From positions 558,001-622,000 of the forward strand of contig JASGJW010000001.1 of assembly GCA_047601145.1 (NCBI GenBank): a stretch of 64,000 nucleotides of DNA. Reading direction: 5' to 3'. Below are positions 34,437-43,266 of this stretch, piece after piece; position 1 is the stretch's first letter, and every line of letters begins with the position of its first letter. The translations under genes were made by a program, and so were the position numbers. Source of the stretch: UBA7672 sp047601145. Lineage in GTDB: Bacteria > Pseudomonadota > Alphaproteobacteria > Caulobacterales > Hyphomonadaceae. The notes below the pieces were generated by a model that saw only the letters and a list, made by a program, of their open reading frames with translations, did not search any database and was not told where the DNA came from.

Positions 34437-34994
34437 TCACTCGCCCGGCGCTGGCAAGGCCGGCGCCGGCCCGGTCTGGCGGTCCACGGGCGGCACGTAT
34501 TTCACGTTCGTATGCAGCGCGGCCTTGCCGTCGACCACGTCCATGTCGGTCGTGTTGATGAAGACGCCCATCGGCGTCAGCGAATGCACGCCCTGGTCCG
34601 ACAGGCCATACGCGTAGCACATCGCCACCACGCTGATCCGTCCCTCCTTCGCGCCCTTGGCCAACGCCTGGTCGACGCCTGCCAGCACGGCGCGGTTCAG
34701 GATGTCGAAGACATATTCGCTCGAAAGGTTCTGGCCCTCTGCGCCCGTCTGGAAAGCGTTCTGCATCAGCACGGCAGGCCCGCCATCTGGCGGCTGGTAC
34801 ATGACGTCGATCTGCGCGCGCACGGAGATGCCGCCGCCGGGCGCAGCCTCGCCCCATCGCGGATCGGGAGTTTCCTGTGCGCTGGCGAATGGCGCGACTA
34901 CGGCCAGCATCGCCCCGGACGCCAGGCCGGCGGCAAGCGAACGAAGGCGCGATTTCGCGACAACGGGCAATCTGGGCGACTTGGGTGACGACAT
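34437..34994 (-). CDS. Hypothetical secreted protein
   Basis: 185 residues starting at Met 34994 (MSSPKSPRLPVVAKSRLRSL), with a hydrophobic signal ending around PFASA-Q. The mature part mentions no known fold (VRAQIDVMYQPPDGGPAVLM, then VFINTTDMDVVDGKA). Probably periplasmic. Convergent with fabB, 3 bases apart. The frame extends to 35132 but overlaps the TPR gene. Confidence 0.65.
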   Translation of the reverse strand: MSSPKSPRLPVVAKSRLRSLAAGLASGAMLAVVAPFASAQETPDPRWGEAAPGGGISVRAQIDVMYQPPDGGPAVLMQNAFQTGAEGQNLSSEYVFDILNRAVLAGVDQALAKGAKEGRISVVAMCYAYGLSDQGVHSLTPMGVFINTTDMDVVDGKAALHTNVKYVPPVDRQTGPAPALPAPGE

Positions 34995-35097
34995 GGGTGT
35001 GCAGCTCCACGATCCTTCCCCGGAGCCGACCCTCGCCTTGCGCCGCAGCAGAAAGATGGCGGCAAACGGCCGAAATCGTCGCGAATTGTAACGCGCC

Positions 35098-36096
35098 TCA
35101 GAAGTCCGGCAGCGAGACCCGTCTGAGGTCACGGCGGATACGCCAGCGCGCGAAGACGGCTGTTGCGTAACAGACCAGCGCGTAAGTCAGACCTATTGCC
35201 AGCGCGAGGGACAACACGATCGCCGGCGCCTCGCCAACCTCGATGCGCTCCAGGTCGTAGGCAACCGAAAACGCCAGCATGCCTCCCAGCGCCAGCATCA
35301 ACAGCGGCAGGATCACCAGCCCCGATCGGTCCATTTCGATGATCCAATCGAGAACAGGCAGGAACGGTCTCATTACCCTGCTGCGCCGCGTGCGCGCCCG
35401 CACCAGCAGGCGCATGGTCTCCGCGTCGTTGGGCGATAGCCGCAGCGCCTCCAGCGCCATATCGTACGCTTCCTCCGTGCGCTTGTCCGCCAGCGCGCAC
35501 TCGGCGAGAATCCTGAATGCGACCGCCCGCGTCGGATCGAGCAACATGGCGCGCCGGGCCAACGCTTCCGCCGCCTGATGGTCCCACTGGCCAAGCCGCA
35601 GACGCGCCACGTTGACAAGCTCATGCGCATCCCGCGCGAACCGCTCGGCGTCATCGAACAGGTCACGCGCCTCGGCCAGCTTCCAGTGGAAATCGCGCAT
35701 GCTCAGCTTCGGATCGGCGCCTGCATTTTGCCGCGCAATAGCAAGCCCGTAGAGCGCGTCGGAATCTTCCGGATTCTCCGCCGCAATATCCTCGGCGAGC
35801 TGCAAAGCCTCCTCGCGCGTTTTCCGGTCGCGCCCTGTCGCCTGCAGCGCATTTGCCAGCACCGAGCGCACCAGCGGATCGTCCGGCTCTGCCTGCGCAG
35901 CCGCGCGCGCCAGCTCCAGCCCCTCTTTCTTCTTCCTGTCTTCGAGCATGCAGTGCGCCAGCAGCGCCATGGCCCGCGCGTCGTCGGGGTTTTCCGACAG
36001 CATGGTCCGCAACCGCGCCTCGGCCCCGCGCCGGTTGTCCGCCCGCAGCAGCGCAAGAACGGCCTGCTCGTTGGCGGCGCGGTGGGGGGCGTCCAT
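35098..36096 (-). CDS. TPR protein with two C-terminal membrane segments
   Basis: 332 residues. Tandem tetratricopeptide-like helices fill about residues 5-235 (for example DNRRGAEARLRTMLSENPDD, AEALARRAMLLDPTRAVAFR, AYDMALEALRLSPNDAETM). Two hydrophobic helices follow near 255-280 and 288-315 (VILPLLMLALGGMLAFSVAY; AIVLSLALAIGLTYALVCYA). Likely a membrane-anchored scaffold whose TPR part faces the cytoplasm. It starts 11 bases after the AAA+ gene and is probably its partner. Confidence 0.82.
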   Translation of the reverse strand: MDAPHRAANEQAVLALLRADNRRGAEARLRTMLSENPDDARAMALLAHCMLEDRKKKEGLELARAAAQAEPDDPLVRSVLANALQATGRDRKTREEALQLAEDIAAENPEDSDALYGLAIARQNAGADPKLSMRDFHWKLAEARDLFDDAERFARDAHELVNVARLRLGQWDHQAAEALARRAMLLDPTRAVAFRILAECALADKRTEEAYDMALEALRLSPNDAETMRLLVRARTRRSRVMRPFLPVLDWIIEMDRSGLVILPLLMLALGGMLAFSVAYDLERIEVGEAPAIVLSLALAIGLTYALVCYATAVFARWRIRRDLRRVSLPDF

Positions 36097-36107
36097 CCCC
36101 GCGCTCC

Positions 36108-37427
36108 CTACTTGGAATGCTTGTCGAGGAAGGCCGTCACATCGTCATAGAGCCCGCCTTCATTCGAATACTTGGCGTAGTTGCGGGCCTGCGAAAGCCA
36201 TTCCAGCGTCGTCGGCTTGCGCGCCTTGACCGCCTCGGCGAGGTGCTTCTGCCGGATCGGCGCCACTTCCCCGCTCTCGAGGCTTTCCTCGATCGCGAAG
36301 TCGCACGCCTCCTCCACCAGTCCGACCAGATCGGCGCCGGAAAAGCCCGATGTCGCCTGCGCGATCGGATCGAGATTCACCCCGTCCTGCGGGCGGTCCT
36401 GCATCGCCATGCGCAGGATCGCGGCCCGCGCATCGCGATCGGGCGGCGGGATGAAGATCACGCGGTCGAACCGGCCCGGCCTGCGGAAGGCGGTATCGAT
36501 GGCCCACGGTACGTTGGTCGCCGCAAGCACGAGGATCCCCTCATTGCTGGCGTTCACGCCATCGAGCTCGTTGAGGAAGGTCGAAACAAGACTGGCGCCA
36601 TGATCCGCATGGCCGAAGCGCCGGCGCGCCGCCAGCGCCTCGATCTCGTCGAAGAACAAGACGGCCGGCGTTCCCGACCGCGCCGTCTCGAACGCCGAAG
36701 CCAGCCGCTTTTCCGACTGACCGATATACATGTCGAGGATTTCGGCGATCTCGATCGAGATGAAGCTCGCGCCAACCTCGCCTGCCGTCGCGCGCGCCAT
36801 CATCGTCTTGCCGCAGCCGGGAGGACCGTAGAGCAGAACGCCGCCGCCTGCCTTGCGCTTGAACTTGCCGAACAGCGAGGGGTTGCGGAACGGCAGGATG
36901 ATCTTGCGCGCGATATCCTTCTTCACTTCCTCGAGTCCGCCGACGTCCGCAAATGTCTTCAGCTCGCGTCCGGTGCGATTGACCGGCCCAGCCTCCTCCG
37001 CCGCAGGCACGCGCCCGCCGCGCAGGCTCACCACATTGCCGCCCGCCAACGCCTGCCGGGGCGTCAGCGCTGCATCCAGGGATTCATCCTTCAGCGAAGG
37101 ATCCGCCGTCACGCCCTCGCGATAGGCATCTGCCGCCTCGCCTGTCCGTCCGGCATCGAGCAGCATCCGCGCCCGCGCCACGCACAGCTTCGGTTCGGTC
37201 CCGTCGGTCCAGCGAACGGCCGCCTGCATGTCTCCCTGGTCGGCGAGGAACTCCGCCGCCATGATCCGGGCGTCCGTGTCGTACTGGGCAGGCGCAACGC
37301 CTGCGAGCCAGCGCACGGCCTCCTCCGGTTCGACGGCTTCCTCCGCCGCCCGGATCACCGCCTTCAGCAGGCCGCTCTTGCCAGGAGCGAGGCTCGCGGC
37401 CTCGATCAGATCGCCGAGTTCACTCAA
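36108..37427 (-). CDS. AAA+ ATPase with TPR-like N-terminal domain
   Basis: 439 residues. Helical N-terminal part of about 150 residues, then a Cdc48/FtsH-like AAA module: Walker A LLYGPPGCGKTMMARA, pore region MYIGQSEKRL, Walker B VLFFDEIEAL, arginine-finger/SRH segment AATNVPWAIDTAFRRPGRFDRV. No protease domain follows, so it is an unfoldase/remodelling ATPase rather than FtsH. First gene of a two-gene unit with the TPR membrane protein; client unknown. Confidence 0.88.
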   Translation of the reverse strand: MSELGDLIEAASLAPGKSGLLKAVIRAAEEAVEPEEAVRWLAGVAPAQYDTDARIMAAEFLADQGDMQAAVRWTDGTEPKLCVARARMLLDAGRTGEAADAYREGVTADPSLKDESLDAALTPRQALAGGNVVSLRGGRVPAAEEAGPVNRTGRELKTFADVGGLEEVKKDIARKIILPFRNPSLFGKFKRKAGGGVLLYGPPGCGKTMMARATAGEVGASFISIEIAEILDMYIGQSEKRLASAFETARSGTPAVLFFDEIEALAARRRFGHADHGASLVSTFLNELDGVNASNEGILVLAATNVPWAIDTAFRRPGRFDRVIFIPPPDRDARAAILRMAMQDRPQDGVNLDPIAQATSGFSGADLVGLVEEACDFAIEESLESGEVAPIRQKHLAEAVKARKPTTLEWLSQARNYAKYSNEGGLYDDVTAFLDKHSK

Positions 37428-37541
37428 CTTCCCATCCCTTTCGACCGTTGCGCTGATCTTAGGGATGGCGCCAGCGGGAGCAATGCTTGACTGCCCCGGC
37501 GCACGCCCCTACCCCGCGAGCAGCAGAAAACGGAGCCCACC

Positions 37542-38375
37542 ATGTCCAAATGGTCCTTCCCCGCAGGCGATCTGATGAAGGGCAAGCGTGGCGTCGTGAT
37601 GGGCGTCGCCAATGACAGCTCCATTGCCTGGGGCATCTCCCAGCAGCTCGCCGCCCAGGGCGCAGAAATCGCGTTCACCTACCAGGGCGAGAACCTCGAG
37701 CGCCGGGTGCGCCCGCTGGTGCAAAGCATCGGCATGGACACGATGATCCCGGCCGACGTGACCGACGACGCCAGCATGGATGCAGCTTTCGCCGCCATCA
37801 AAGCCAAGTGGGGCAAGATCGATTTCCTCGTCCACTCGATCGCCTTCGCCGGCAAGGAAGAGCTGATGGGATCGATGGTCGCCAACACCTCGCGCGAGGG
37901 CTTCCGCCGCGCGATGGACATCTCGGTTTATTCGTTCATCGACTGCTCGCGCCGCGCTTCGGAAATCATGCCGGACGGCGGCTCGATCATTTGCATGACC
38001 TATCTCGGCGCCGAACGCACCGTGCCCTCCTACAACGTGATGGGCGTCGCCAAGGCGGCGCTTGAAGCCTCCACCCGCTATGCCGCGCGCGACCTCGGGA
38101 CGAAGGGCATCCGCGTCAACGCGATCTCTGCTGGCGCGATGCGCACCCTGTCGCTTGCCGGCATCCGCGGCGGCAAAGGCCTGATGAGCACCGGACGCGA
38201 CTGGTCGCTCCTGAAGGAAGACACTTCGATGGAAGGGGTTGCGGGCTGCGCCCTCTACCTGCTCTCGCCGATCGGCCGCTCGATCACCGGCGAAGTCGTG
38301 CACGTGGATGCAGGCTTCCACATCGTGGGCGTGCCCGAACTCGCGGAAGGCGGCAGCGAACCGGCGGGCGCGTAA
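37542..38375 (+). CDS. fabI: Enoyl-ACP reductase (NADH)
   Basis: 277-residue SDR. MKGKRGVVMGVANDSSIAWG is the FabI cofactor signature; the Y-x6-K active site is SYNVMGVAKAAL; substrate loop AISAGAMRTLSLAGI. Last step of the fatty-acid elongation cycle and the triclosan/isoniazid-class target. It lies 3.1 kb from fabB with three minus-strand genes in between, unlike the compact fabA-fabB-fabI order in some relatives. Confidence 0.96.
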   Translation: MSKWSFPAGDLMKGKRGVVMGVANDSSIAWGISQQLAAQGAEIAFTYQGENLERRVRPLVQSIGMDTMIPADVTDDASMDAAFAAIKAKWGKIDFLVHSIAFAGKEELMGSMVANTSREGFRRAMDISVYSFIDCSRRASEIMPDGGSIICMTYLGAERTVPSYNVMGVAKAALEASTRYAARDLGTKGIRVNAISAGAMRTLSLAGIRGGKGLMSTGRDWSLLKEDTSMEGVAGCALYLLSPIGRSITGEVVHVDAGFHIVGVPELAEGGSEPAGA

Positions 38376-38378
38376 GGA

Positions 38379-38621
38379 TTAGTGCGCGTCGGCGATGGTG
38401 TAGGACGCCAGCGTTCCCTGCTGCGCCGTCATCATCGCCTGGTTGGCGGCCTTCATGACCCAGCCATCCGGCGAGGTCAGCATCATCATCGCGCCGAAAG
38501 CGATGCCGATGATGCCGGCTGATCCGAGCAACACGACCAGCGCGCTGCGGAAATTCTCGTCGAACTGGAAGCCCCGCGCCTCTTGGCTGTGATTGCCGGA
38601 GACCGTCTGGTTCAGTTGCAT
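38379..38621 (-). CDS. Small single-span membrane protein (80 aa)
   Basis: MQLNQTVSGNHSQEARGFQF, then one hydrophobic segment near 27-50 (ALVVLLGSAGIIGIAFGAMM) and a polar tail. No recognised family. Convergent with fabI, 3 bases apart. Coding potential judged from hydrophobicity and its clean fit between neighbours. Confidence 0.6.
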   Translation of the reverse strand: MQLNQTVSGNHSQEARGFQFDENFRSALVVLLGSAGIIGIAFGAMMMLTSPDGWVMKAANQAMMTAQQGTLASYTIADAH

Positions 38622-38838
38622 CGTCTACCTCCACATTACCGGCCGCGCGCTGTTGCGCTGTGCCCGGCTTCGCGTGGCGTGAACGCCCTGACGCGCCCAA
38701 ACCACTTTGCAAACGGACCAAAGGTCCGCGCGTGGGGAGACTGCTCGTTGGGGAGGAAAGGCCGCTTGGCGTTTACGCTCATCGGCTCTGTAGGTGTAAT
38801 CTACCTCACGCATCCGCGAGCGGCAACGCGTGACATGC

Positions 38839-39090
38839 TCATGCAGGCGGAGACTGTGCAGTTTCCGGGGTTGCAGGCGCTGTTGCTTCCGCAGGCTTGT
38901 TATCCGGCGTCACCGGCTTTTGCTGCAGTGCGAGCATGACCATGTACGCAGCGACAACCAGGCCGATGCTGATCAGCAGCACCCACACCATGCCTTTGAT
39001 ATTCTGGCCCTGACGTGCGCGCTCGGCCGAAACTTTCGGCGGAAGTTCGGAACTGCCTGTCTGCGGGCGCTCGAATCCTGTCTGGGCCAT
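38839..39090 (-). CDS. Small single-span membrane protein (83 aa)
   Basis: MAQTGFERPQTGSSELPPKV, one membrane helix near 34-56 (MVWVLLISIGLVVAAYMVML), and an Ala/Pro/Thr-rich tail. No family recognised. Start Met 39090 with AGGAGAG upstream (complement of CTCTCCT). Lies between two other minus-strand genes. Confidence 0.62.
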   Translation of the reverse strand: MAQTGFERPQTGSSELPPKVSAERARQGQNIKGMVWVLLISIGLVVAAYMVMLALQQKPVTPDNKPAEATAPATPETAQSPPA

Positions 39091-39156
39091 TGTGCTCTCC
39101 TGGCTCTGCAGGAGGGAACACTCGGTTCCCCGTCAGGTTCCCGTGTCGGGTCCGCG

Positions 39157-39849
39157 TTAACCCGCCGGCGCCACGCCCAGCTTCTGCAGCTGCACCCACA
39201 CCGGCGCGACCAGCCGGTCGATCGAATCCGCATCTGGCGGCGTCTCCCGGCTCGGCGGCGCCGCTTCGCACGCGACCACGATATCGCAGGCATGCCGCGC
39301 AGGATCGATGAAGCGCGCCTGCGCCGGCCGCACGAACCGCAGGTACTGCTGGATCACGCTTTCCGCCGTTCTGCCCCGCTCGGCTTCATCGCGCCGGATG
39401 CGCCGGATCAGGCGCAGGTCCGCCGGCGCGTCGACGAACACGGTGAGATCAAACAGCGCCGCGAATGACGGGTCCGAGAGAACGTGGATCCCCTCGATGA
39501 TCACCACGCGCCGTGCATCGACACGTTTGGTCACGCCCGGCTTCCGGTCGTGCGTGGTGAAATCATAGACCGGTTGCTCGATTGCCTCGCCGCGTTTCAG
39601 CGCCTCGATGTCGCTGCGCAGGTGCGCCATGTCCTTGTTGGCGGGGCTGTCGAAATCGAACGTCCGCTCCAGCTCGGCATGCTGCATCGTCAGCGCCGCC
39701 TGCCCGTAATGCGCGCGCCCGAAATAATAGTTGTCCTCGGTCACCAGCTGGCAGGCTTCAACGCCCAGCCGCGCCTGCAGCGCCCGCGCCAGCGTCGTCT
39801 TGCCCGAGCCCGATCCGCCCGTGACCGCGATCATGAAGGAGCCGGCCAT
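39157..39849 (-). CDS. udk: Uridine kinase
   Basis: 230 residues. P-loop GGSGSGKTTLARAL (about 11-24), VTEDNYYF, TFDFDSPANKDM, YDFTTHDRKPG: all canonical uridine/cytidine kinase motifs. Phosphorylates uridine and cytidine in pyrimidine salvage. Start 39849; an alternative start at the second Met (MIAVTGGSG) is possible. It follows rbfA by 6 bases, probably one transcript. Confidence 0.93.
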   Translation of the reverse strand: MAGSFMIAVTGGSGSGKTTLARALQARLGVEACQLVTEDNYYFGRAHYGQAALTMQHAELERTFDFDSPANKDMAHLRSDIEALKRGEAIEQPVYDFTTHDRKPGVTKRVDARRVVIIEGIHVLSDPSFAALFDLTVFVDAPADLRLIRRIRRDEAERGRTAESVIQQYLRFVRPAQARFIDPARHACDIVVACEAAPPSRETPPDADSIDRLVAPVWVQLQKLGVAPAG

Positions 39850-39855
39850 GCGCGT

Positions 39856-40239
39856 TCAGTCCCCGATCTTGCGATCGAGATCGCGCCGCACCCGTTCGGA
39901 TTGCAGCAGCTGGTCGATCCGCCGCGCCTCGTCATAGCTGTCGTCGGCGATAAAGCGCAGGATCGGCGTGAAGCGCATGTCGATTTCCCGGCTCAACCGT
40001 CCGCGCAGGAAGCCCGCCGCCCGGTTTAGCGCCGCCACGGTCTTGGACATGTCCTCCCCGCCCAGCGGCGCCGAGAACGCCGTCGCGTTCTTGAGGTCGG
40101 GCGAAATCCGCACCTCGGTGATGGTGATCGACTTCCCCTGCAGGTCAGGATCGGAAAACTCCTCGCGCGAGAGGATGTCCATCAGCGCATGGCGGATAAG
40201 TTCCCCTGCGCGCAACTGTCTCTGGGTGGGTGGCTTCAT
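39856..40239 (-). CDS. rbfA: Ribosome-binding factor A
   Basis: 127 residues: PTQRQLRAGELIRHALMDIL, then ITITEVRISPDLKNATAF, and RFIADDSYDEARRIDQLL, the KH-type fold of RbfA, which helps mature the 30S subunit and 16S 5' end. Usually found near infB-truB; here it is paired with udk. Confidence 0.94.
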   Translation of the reverse strand: MKPPTQRQLRAGELIRHALMDILSREEFSDPDLQGKSITITEVRISPDLKNATAFSAPLGGEDMSKTVAALNRAAGFLRGRLSREIDMRFTPILRFIADDSYDEARRIDQLLQSERVRRDLDRKIGD

Positions 40240-40319
40240 CGGCTTGTCAAAGAACCGGCGGGCCGGGATGTCAAGCGCATCCCTGCCCGCCCCTGTCCAT
40301 TTGACCGGCGCGCCGCCTT

Positions 40320-41021
40320 TCAGGCGTCCAGATTGGCCGGATCCCAGAACACCGAAAGCGCAACCGCCGCCAGCATGATGGCGCGGCGATCCGCCAGGCT
40401 CGTCCCAGGCGCTGCAAACATCACCGGGTCGCCATTGATCTCGATGCCGCCGATAGCCGCGCCGTTGCGCTCGAACACATAACCGATGGGCGCCGACACA
40501 GGCAGGACGGACCCGGCGATCTCGTGCACCGACCGGATGTCCAGCATTGAGCCATCCAGCATCACCCGCCCGCGTCTCTCCTGCTTGTTGGTGAACCCGG
40601 GCGCTGTTTCCTGCACCTCGAAAACCGCCGCCAGCTTCTGCCCGCCGCTGGCAAAGTCGCAGCCATAGGCCATGGGCGCCGGCTTGAATTCAACGATGTC
40701 GATCGTGACCGACCGCTCCTTCATCACGCAGCGCGCCTCGAGGCCATCGACGAAATCAGGACCGCTAAGGCTGAACTTCGACCCGCCGTCGCGCATGTTG
40801 TAGAGTTCGAAGAAGGACAGCCGCGTCGCCGACCGGCTGAAGGCGCCGTTGTTCTGGCCGGTGGTAAAATTGCCGGTCTCGCCGCCGCCAATGCCGAAGA
40901 TCGGCGTCGAGTCGGCCGCCTGCAGGGCGGCAGGCCGCGCCATCTCGGCGGGACGGATCGCGGCGCAGGCCGACAGGGAAACGACAGCCGCGGCTGCCGC
41001 AAGGAAAGCAAAGGATTTCAT
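40320..41021 (-). CDS. Hypothetical lipoprotein
   Basis: 233 residues. Lipobox SLSAC near residue 20 (MKSFAFLAAAAAVVSLSAC). The mature part (FGIGGGETGNFTTGQNNGAF, later MLDGSMLDIRSVHEIAGSVL) has no recognised domain. Start at Met 41021. Probably envelope-anchored. Single gene. Confidence 0.7.
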   Translation of the reverse strand: MKSFAFLAAAAAVVSLSACAAIRPAEMARPAALQAADSTPIFGIGGGETGNFTTGQNNGAFSRSATRLSFFELYNMRDGGSKFSLSGPDFVDGLEARCVMKERSVTIDIVEFKPAPMAYGCDFASGGQKLAAVFEVQETAPGFTNKQERRGRVMLDGSMLDIRSVHEIAGSVLPVSAPIGYVFERNGAAIGGIEINGDPVMFAAPGTSLADRRAIMLAAVALSVFWDPANLDA

Positions 41022-41138
41022 GAAAACAGGCTCCAGCATTATCTCGTTGCGTCCCGGCCTTCTGTGGTCCGGTCACGTTGCGCCGATGGTGCTTGCACCT
41101 GGAGTTTTACGTCCGCGCCCCCGGCCTGGCCTGCCTCG

Positions 41139-41223
41139 CACGCCCTGCCTGAACGCCAGATGACTGATTTCAGGGGGCGGATGGCCGTGTCGTTTTTCCG
41201 GCCGCACGCCCTGCCTGAACGCC
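41139..41223. repeat. 20-bp direct repeat upstream of ada
   Basis: GCACGCCCTGCCTGAACGCC occurs perfectly at 41139-41158 and 41204-41223, 65 bases apart, ending 42 bases before the ada ATG. It may be paired operator sites or a small local duplication. Confidence 0.7.
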
Positions 41224-41265
41224 TACCTTGAGGCTAGAGACACAAACAGCCAAATAGGCCCAGCC

Positions 41266-42330
41266 ATGCTGAACAAGCTCCCCGACCACGACCAGCTCTA
41301 CAAGCACCTCCAGCGCCGCGACCCGGAAATGGACGGCGTCATCTATGTTGGCGTCAAGACTACCGGCATCTTCTGCCGTCCGGTCTGCCCGGCCCGCACG
41401 CCGTTATCGAAGAACATCACCTTCTTCGGTTCGCCCGACGATGCGCTCGCCGCCGGCCTACGCCCCTGCAAACGCTGCCGCCCGCTGGATGATCCCAACG
41501 CCCCCGGCGTCATCATCGACAAGCTCCTGCGCCTCGTCGAGGAGGATCCTTCGCGCCGCTGGAGCGAAGATGACCTTCGCGAGATGGGCATCGAGCCCGC
41601 GACCGCCCGCCGCCAGTTCCAGAATCGCTTCGACATGAGCTTCTCGCAATACGCCCGCGCCCGCCGCCTTGGCCATGCCTTCAATACCATCAGGAAAGGT
41701 GACGCCGTGATCGAAGCCCAGCTCGACGCCGGCTTCGATTCCGGGTCTGGCTTCCGCGAAGCCTTCGCCCGCCAGTTCGGCGAAGCGCCCAACAAGTCCC
41801 GCAAGGCCAAGACCTTCGCGATGGACTGGATCGACACCCCGCTTGGACCCATGCTCGCCATCGCTGACGACACGCATCTCCACATGCTGGAGTTTGTCGA
41901 ACGCAAGAAGCTGCAGGAACATGTCGAGCGCTACCGCAAGCACTTCAACGCGACGGTCCTTCCTGGCGACACCAAGGCGCTCAAGCTGATCCGCAAGGAA
42001 CTCGCCGACTACTTCGCCGGCAAGAGCCTGAAATTCACGTCAAAGATCGCCGGCGCTGGAACCGAATTCCAGAACGATGTCTGGGACGAACTCCGCCGCG
42101 TGCCGCCTGGGATCACGCGCTCCTACCAGGAAATGGCGGAACGCATCGGCCGGCCCTCGGCCGTCCGCGCCGTCGCCAACGCCAACCGGCTCAACCGCTG
42201 CGCCATCATCCTGCCCTGCCATCGCGTGATCGGCGCGGACGGCACGCTCACCGGCTATGCCGGCGGGCTCTGGCGCAAGCAGTGGCTGCTCGACCACGAA
42301 CGCCGACACACGGGCCAGACGCTGGTCTAG
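41266..42330 (+). CDS. ada: Bifunctional Ada: methylphosphotriester/O6-alkylguanine repair protein and regulator
   Basis: 354 residues, the same length as E. coli Ada. N-terminal Ada zinc domain with four cysteines (GIFCRPVCPARTP and RPCKRCRPLDD), the methyl-accepting one being in the first pair. A middle AraC-type HTH (ATARRQFQNRFDMSFSQYAR) follows. The C-terminal methyltransferase has the helix-turn-helix and active site IILPCHRVIGADG. Repairs O6-methylguanine irreversibly; methylated N-Ada normally activates its own gene. Confidence 0.93.
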   Translation: MLNKLPDHDQLYKHLQRRDPEMDGVIYVGVKTTGIFCRPVCPARTPLSKNITFFGSPDDALAAGLRPCKRCRPLDDPNAPGVIIDKLLRLVEEDPSRRWSEDDLREMGIEPATARRQFQNRFDMSFSQYARARRLGHAFNTIRKGDAVIEAQLDAGFDSGSGFREAFARQFGEAPNKSRKAKTFAMDWIDTPLGPMLAIADDTHLHMLEFVERKKLQEHVERYRKHFNATVLPGDTKALKLIRKELADYFAGKSLKFTSKIAGAGTEFQNDVWDELRRVPPGITRSYQEMAERIGRPSAVRAVANANRLNRCAIILPCHRVIGADGTLTGYAGGLWRKQWLLDHERRHTGQTLV

Positions 42331-43109
42331 CCCGCGCGCTCCGCCTGCATCTTGCCCGGATGTCCCCCGGCCCGTTGAGGGATCAGCAGGATGCAGGCGA
42401 TGATCAGCGCGGCCAGCACAGCCGATGCGACCGGCCGGCTCAGATTGAGCCCGCCATGGTCCAGCGGCTTGTCGAGGAAGTCGCCCACCGTCGCCCCCAA
42501 GGGCCGCGTCAGGATGAAGGCCGCCCAGAACAGCAACGCCCGCGAAATGTGGGTCCAGAAATAGAGCGCCGCGACAACCGCCAGCGCTGCAGCGAAGACG
42601 CCTGCTCCGCCAAGGAAGCCGACACCGGCATCGTCCGCCATCCAGTCGCCCAGCGCCGTACCCAGCGTCTGCGAAACCGTGATCGCCGCCCAGTAGAAGG
42701 CCTCGACACGCGGCGTATTCACCGTGTCGACCGAAATGCTTTTCTCCGACATCTGCCAGATCGCCAGCACGCCGATCACGCCCGCCAGCAGGATGGCCGA
42801 CCCGCCTGCATAGCCGATGCCCAACGAGCGCGTCGCGAAGTCCGCCATCGTCGTACCCGCCGTGGTCGAGGCGATAATCGTCGCCCAGTAGAGCCAGGGA
42901 TTGAACGCCTTCGCAATGATCTGGACGACCACCAGCACGATCAGCGCGGCCAGAAAAATTCCCGTGCCCGTCAGGTAGCCGAGGTTCATCGTCATCGACA
43001 CGGTGTCGCCGCCGGTCTCGCCCAAGGTGGTCGCGAGGATCTTGATGACCCAGAACCCCAGCGTGACAGCCGGGACCTTGATCAAGGCAGCGTGCTGGCT
43101 TTCGGTCAT
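42327..43109 (-). CDS. DUF347-repeat membrane protein (COG4705 type)
   Basis: 260 residues, about eight membrane helices, built of four related units each with a T-x-G-x-x-x-G/A-D-like motif: ATTLGETGGDTVS, STTAGTTMADFATRS, SQTLGTALGDWMADD, TRPLGATVGDFLDKP. This fits the DUF347 repeat family. Inner membrane; possible transporter, substrate unknown. Start at Met 43109 (MTESQHAALIKVPAVTL). Convergent overlap of 4 bases with ada. Confidence 0.82.
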   Translation of the reverse strand: MTESQHAALIKVPAVTLGFWVIKILATTLGETGGDTVSMTMNLGYLTGTGIFLAALIVLVVVQIIAKAFNPWLYWATIIASTTAGTTMADFATRSLGIGYAGGSAILLAGVIGVLAIWQMSEKSISVDTVNTPRVEAFYWAAITVSQTLGTALGDWMADDAGVGFLGGAGVFAAALAVVAALYFWTHISRALLFWAAFILTRPLGATVGDFLDKPLDHGGLNLSRPVASAVLAALIIACILLIPQRAGGHPGKMQAERAG

Positions 43110-43266
43110 TGACGGCCCCAGACGCGCCCGAACGCATCGTCTGCGCGGCGCCTTTGTGTGAAATCCGTCCCTCAATCGGACGTCAGCCTAGGCCAGATCG
43201 TGTTTTCCTTCAAATTCGCCGGATCGCCGCAACCGCCCGTTCGACCTGCATGCGCATCCTCGCGGC

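Noticed and set aside
41139..41265. Ada box upstream of ada
   Set aside because: The E. coli-type AAAGCGCA/AATT pattern is not visible; only the 20-bp direct repeat is.
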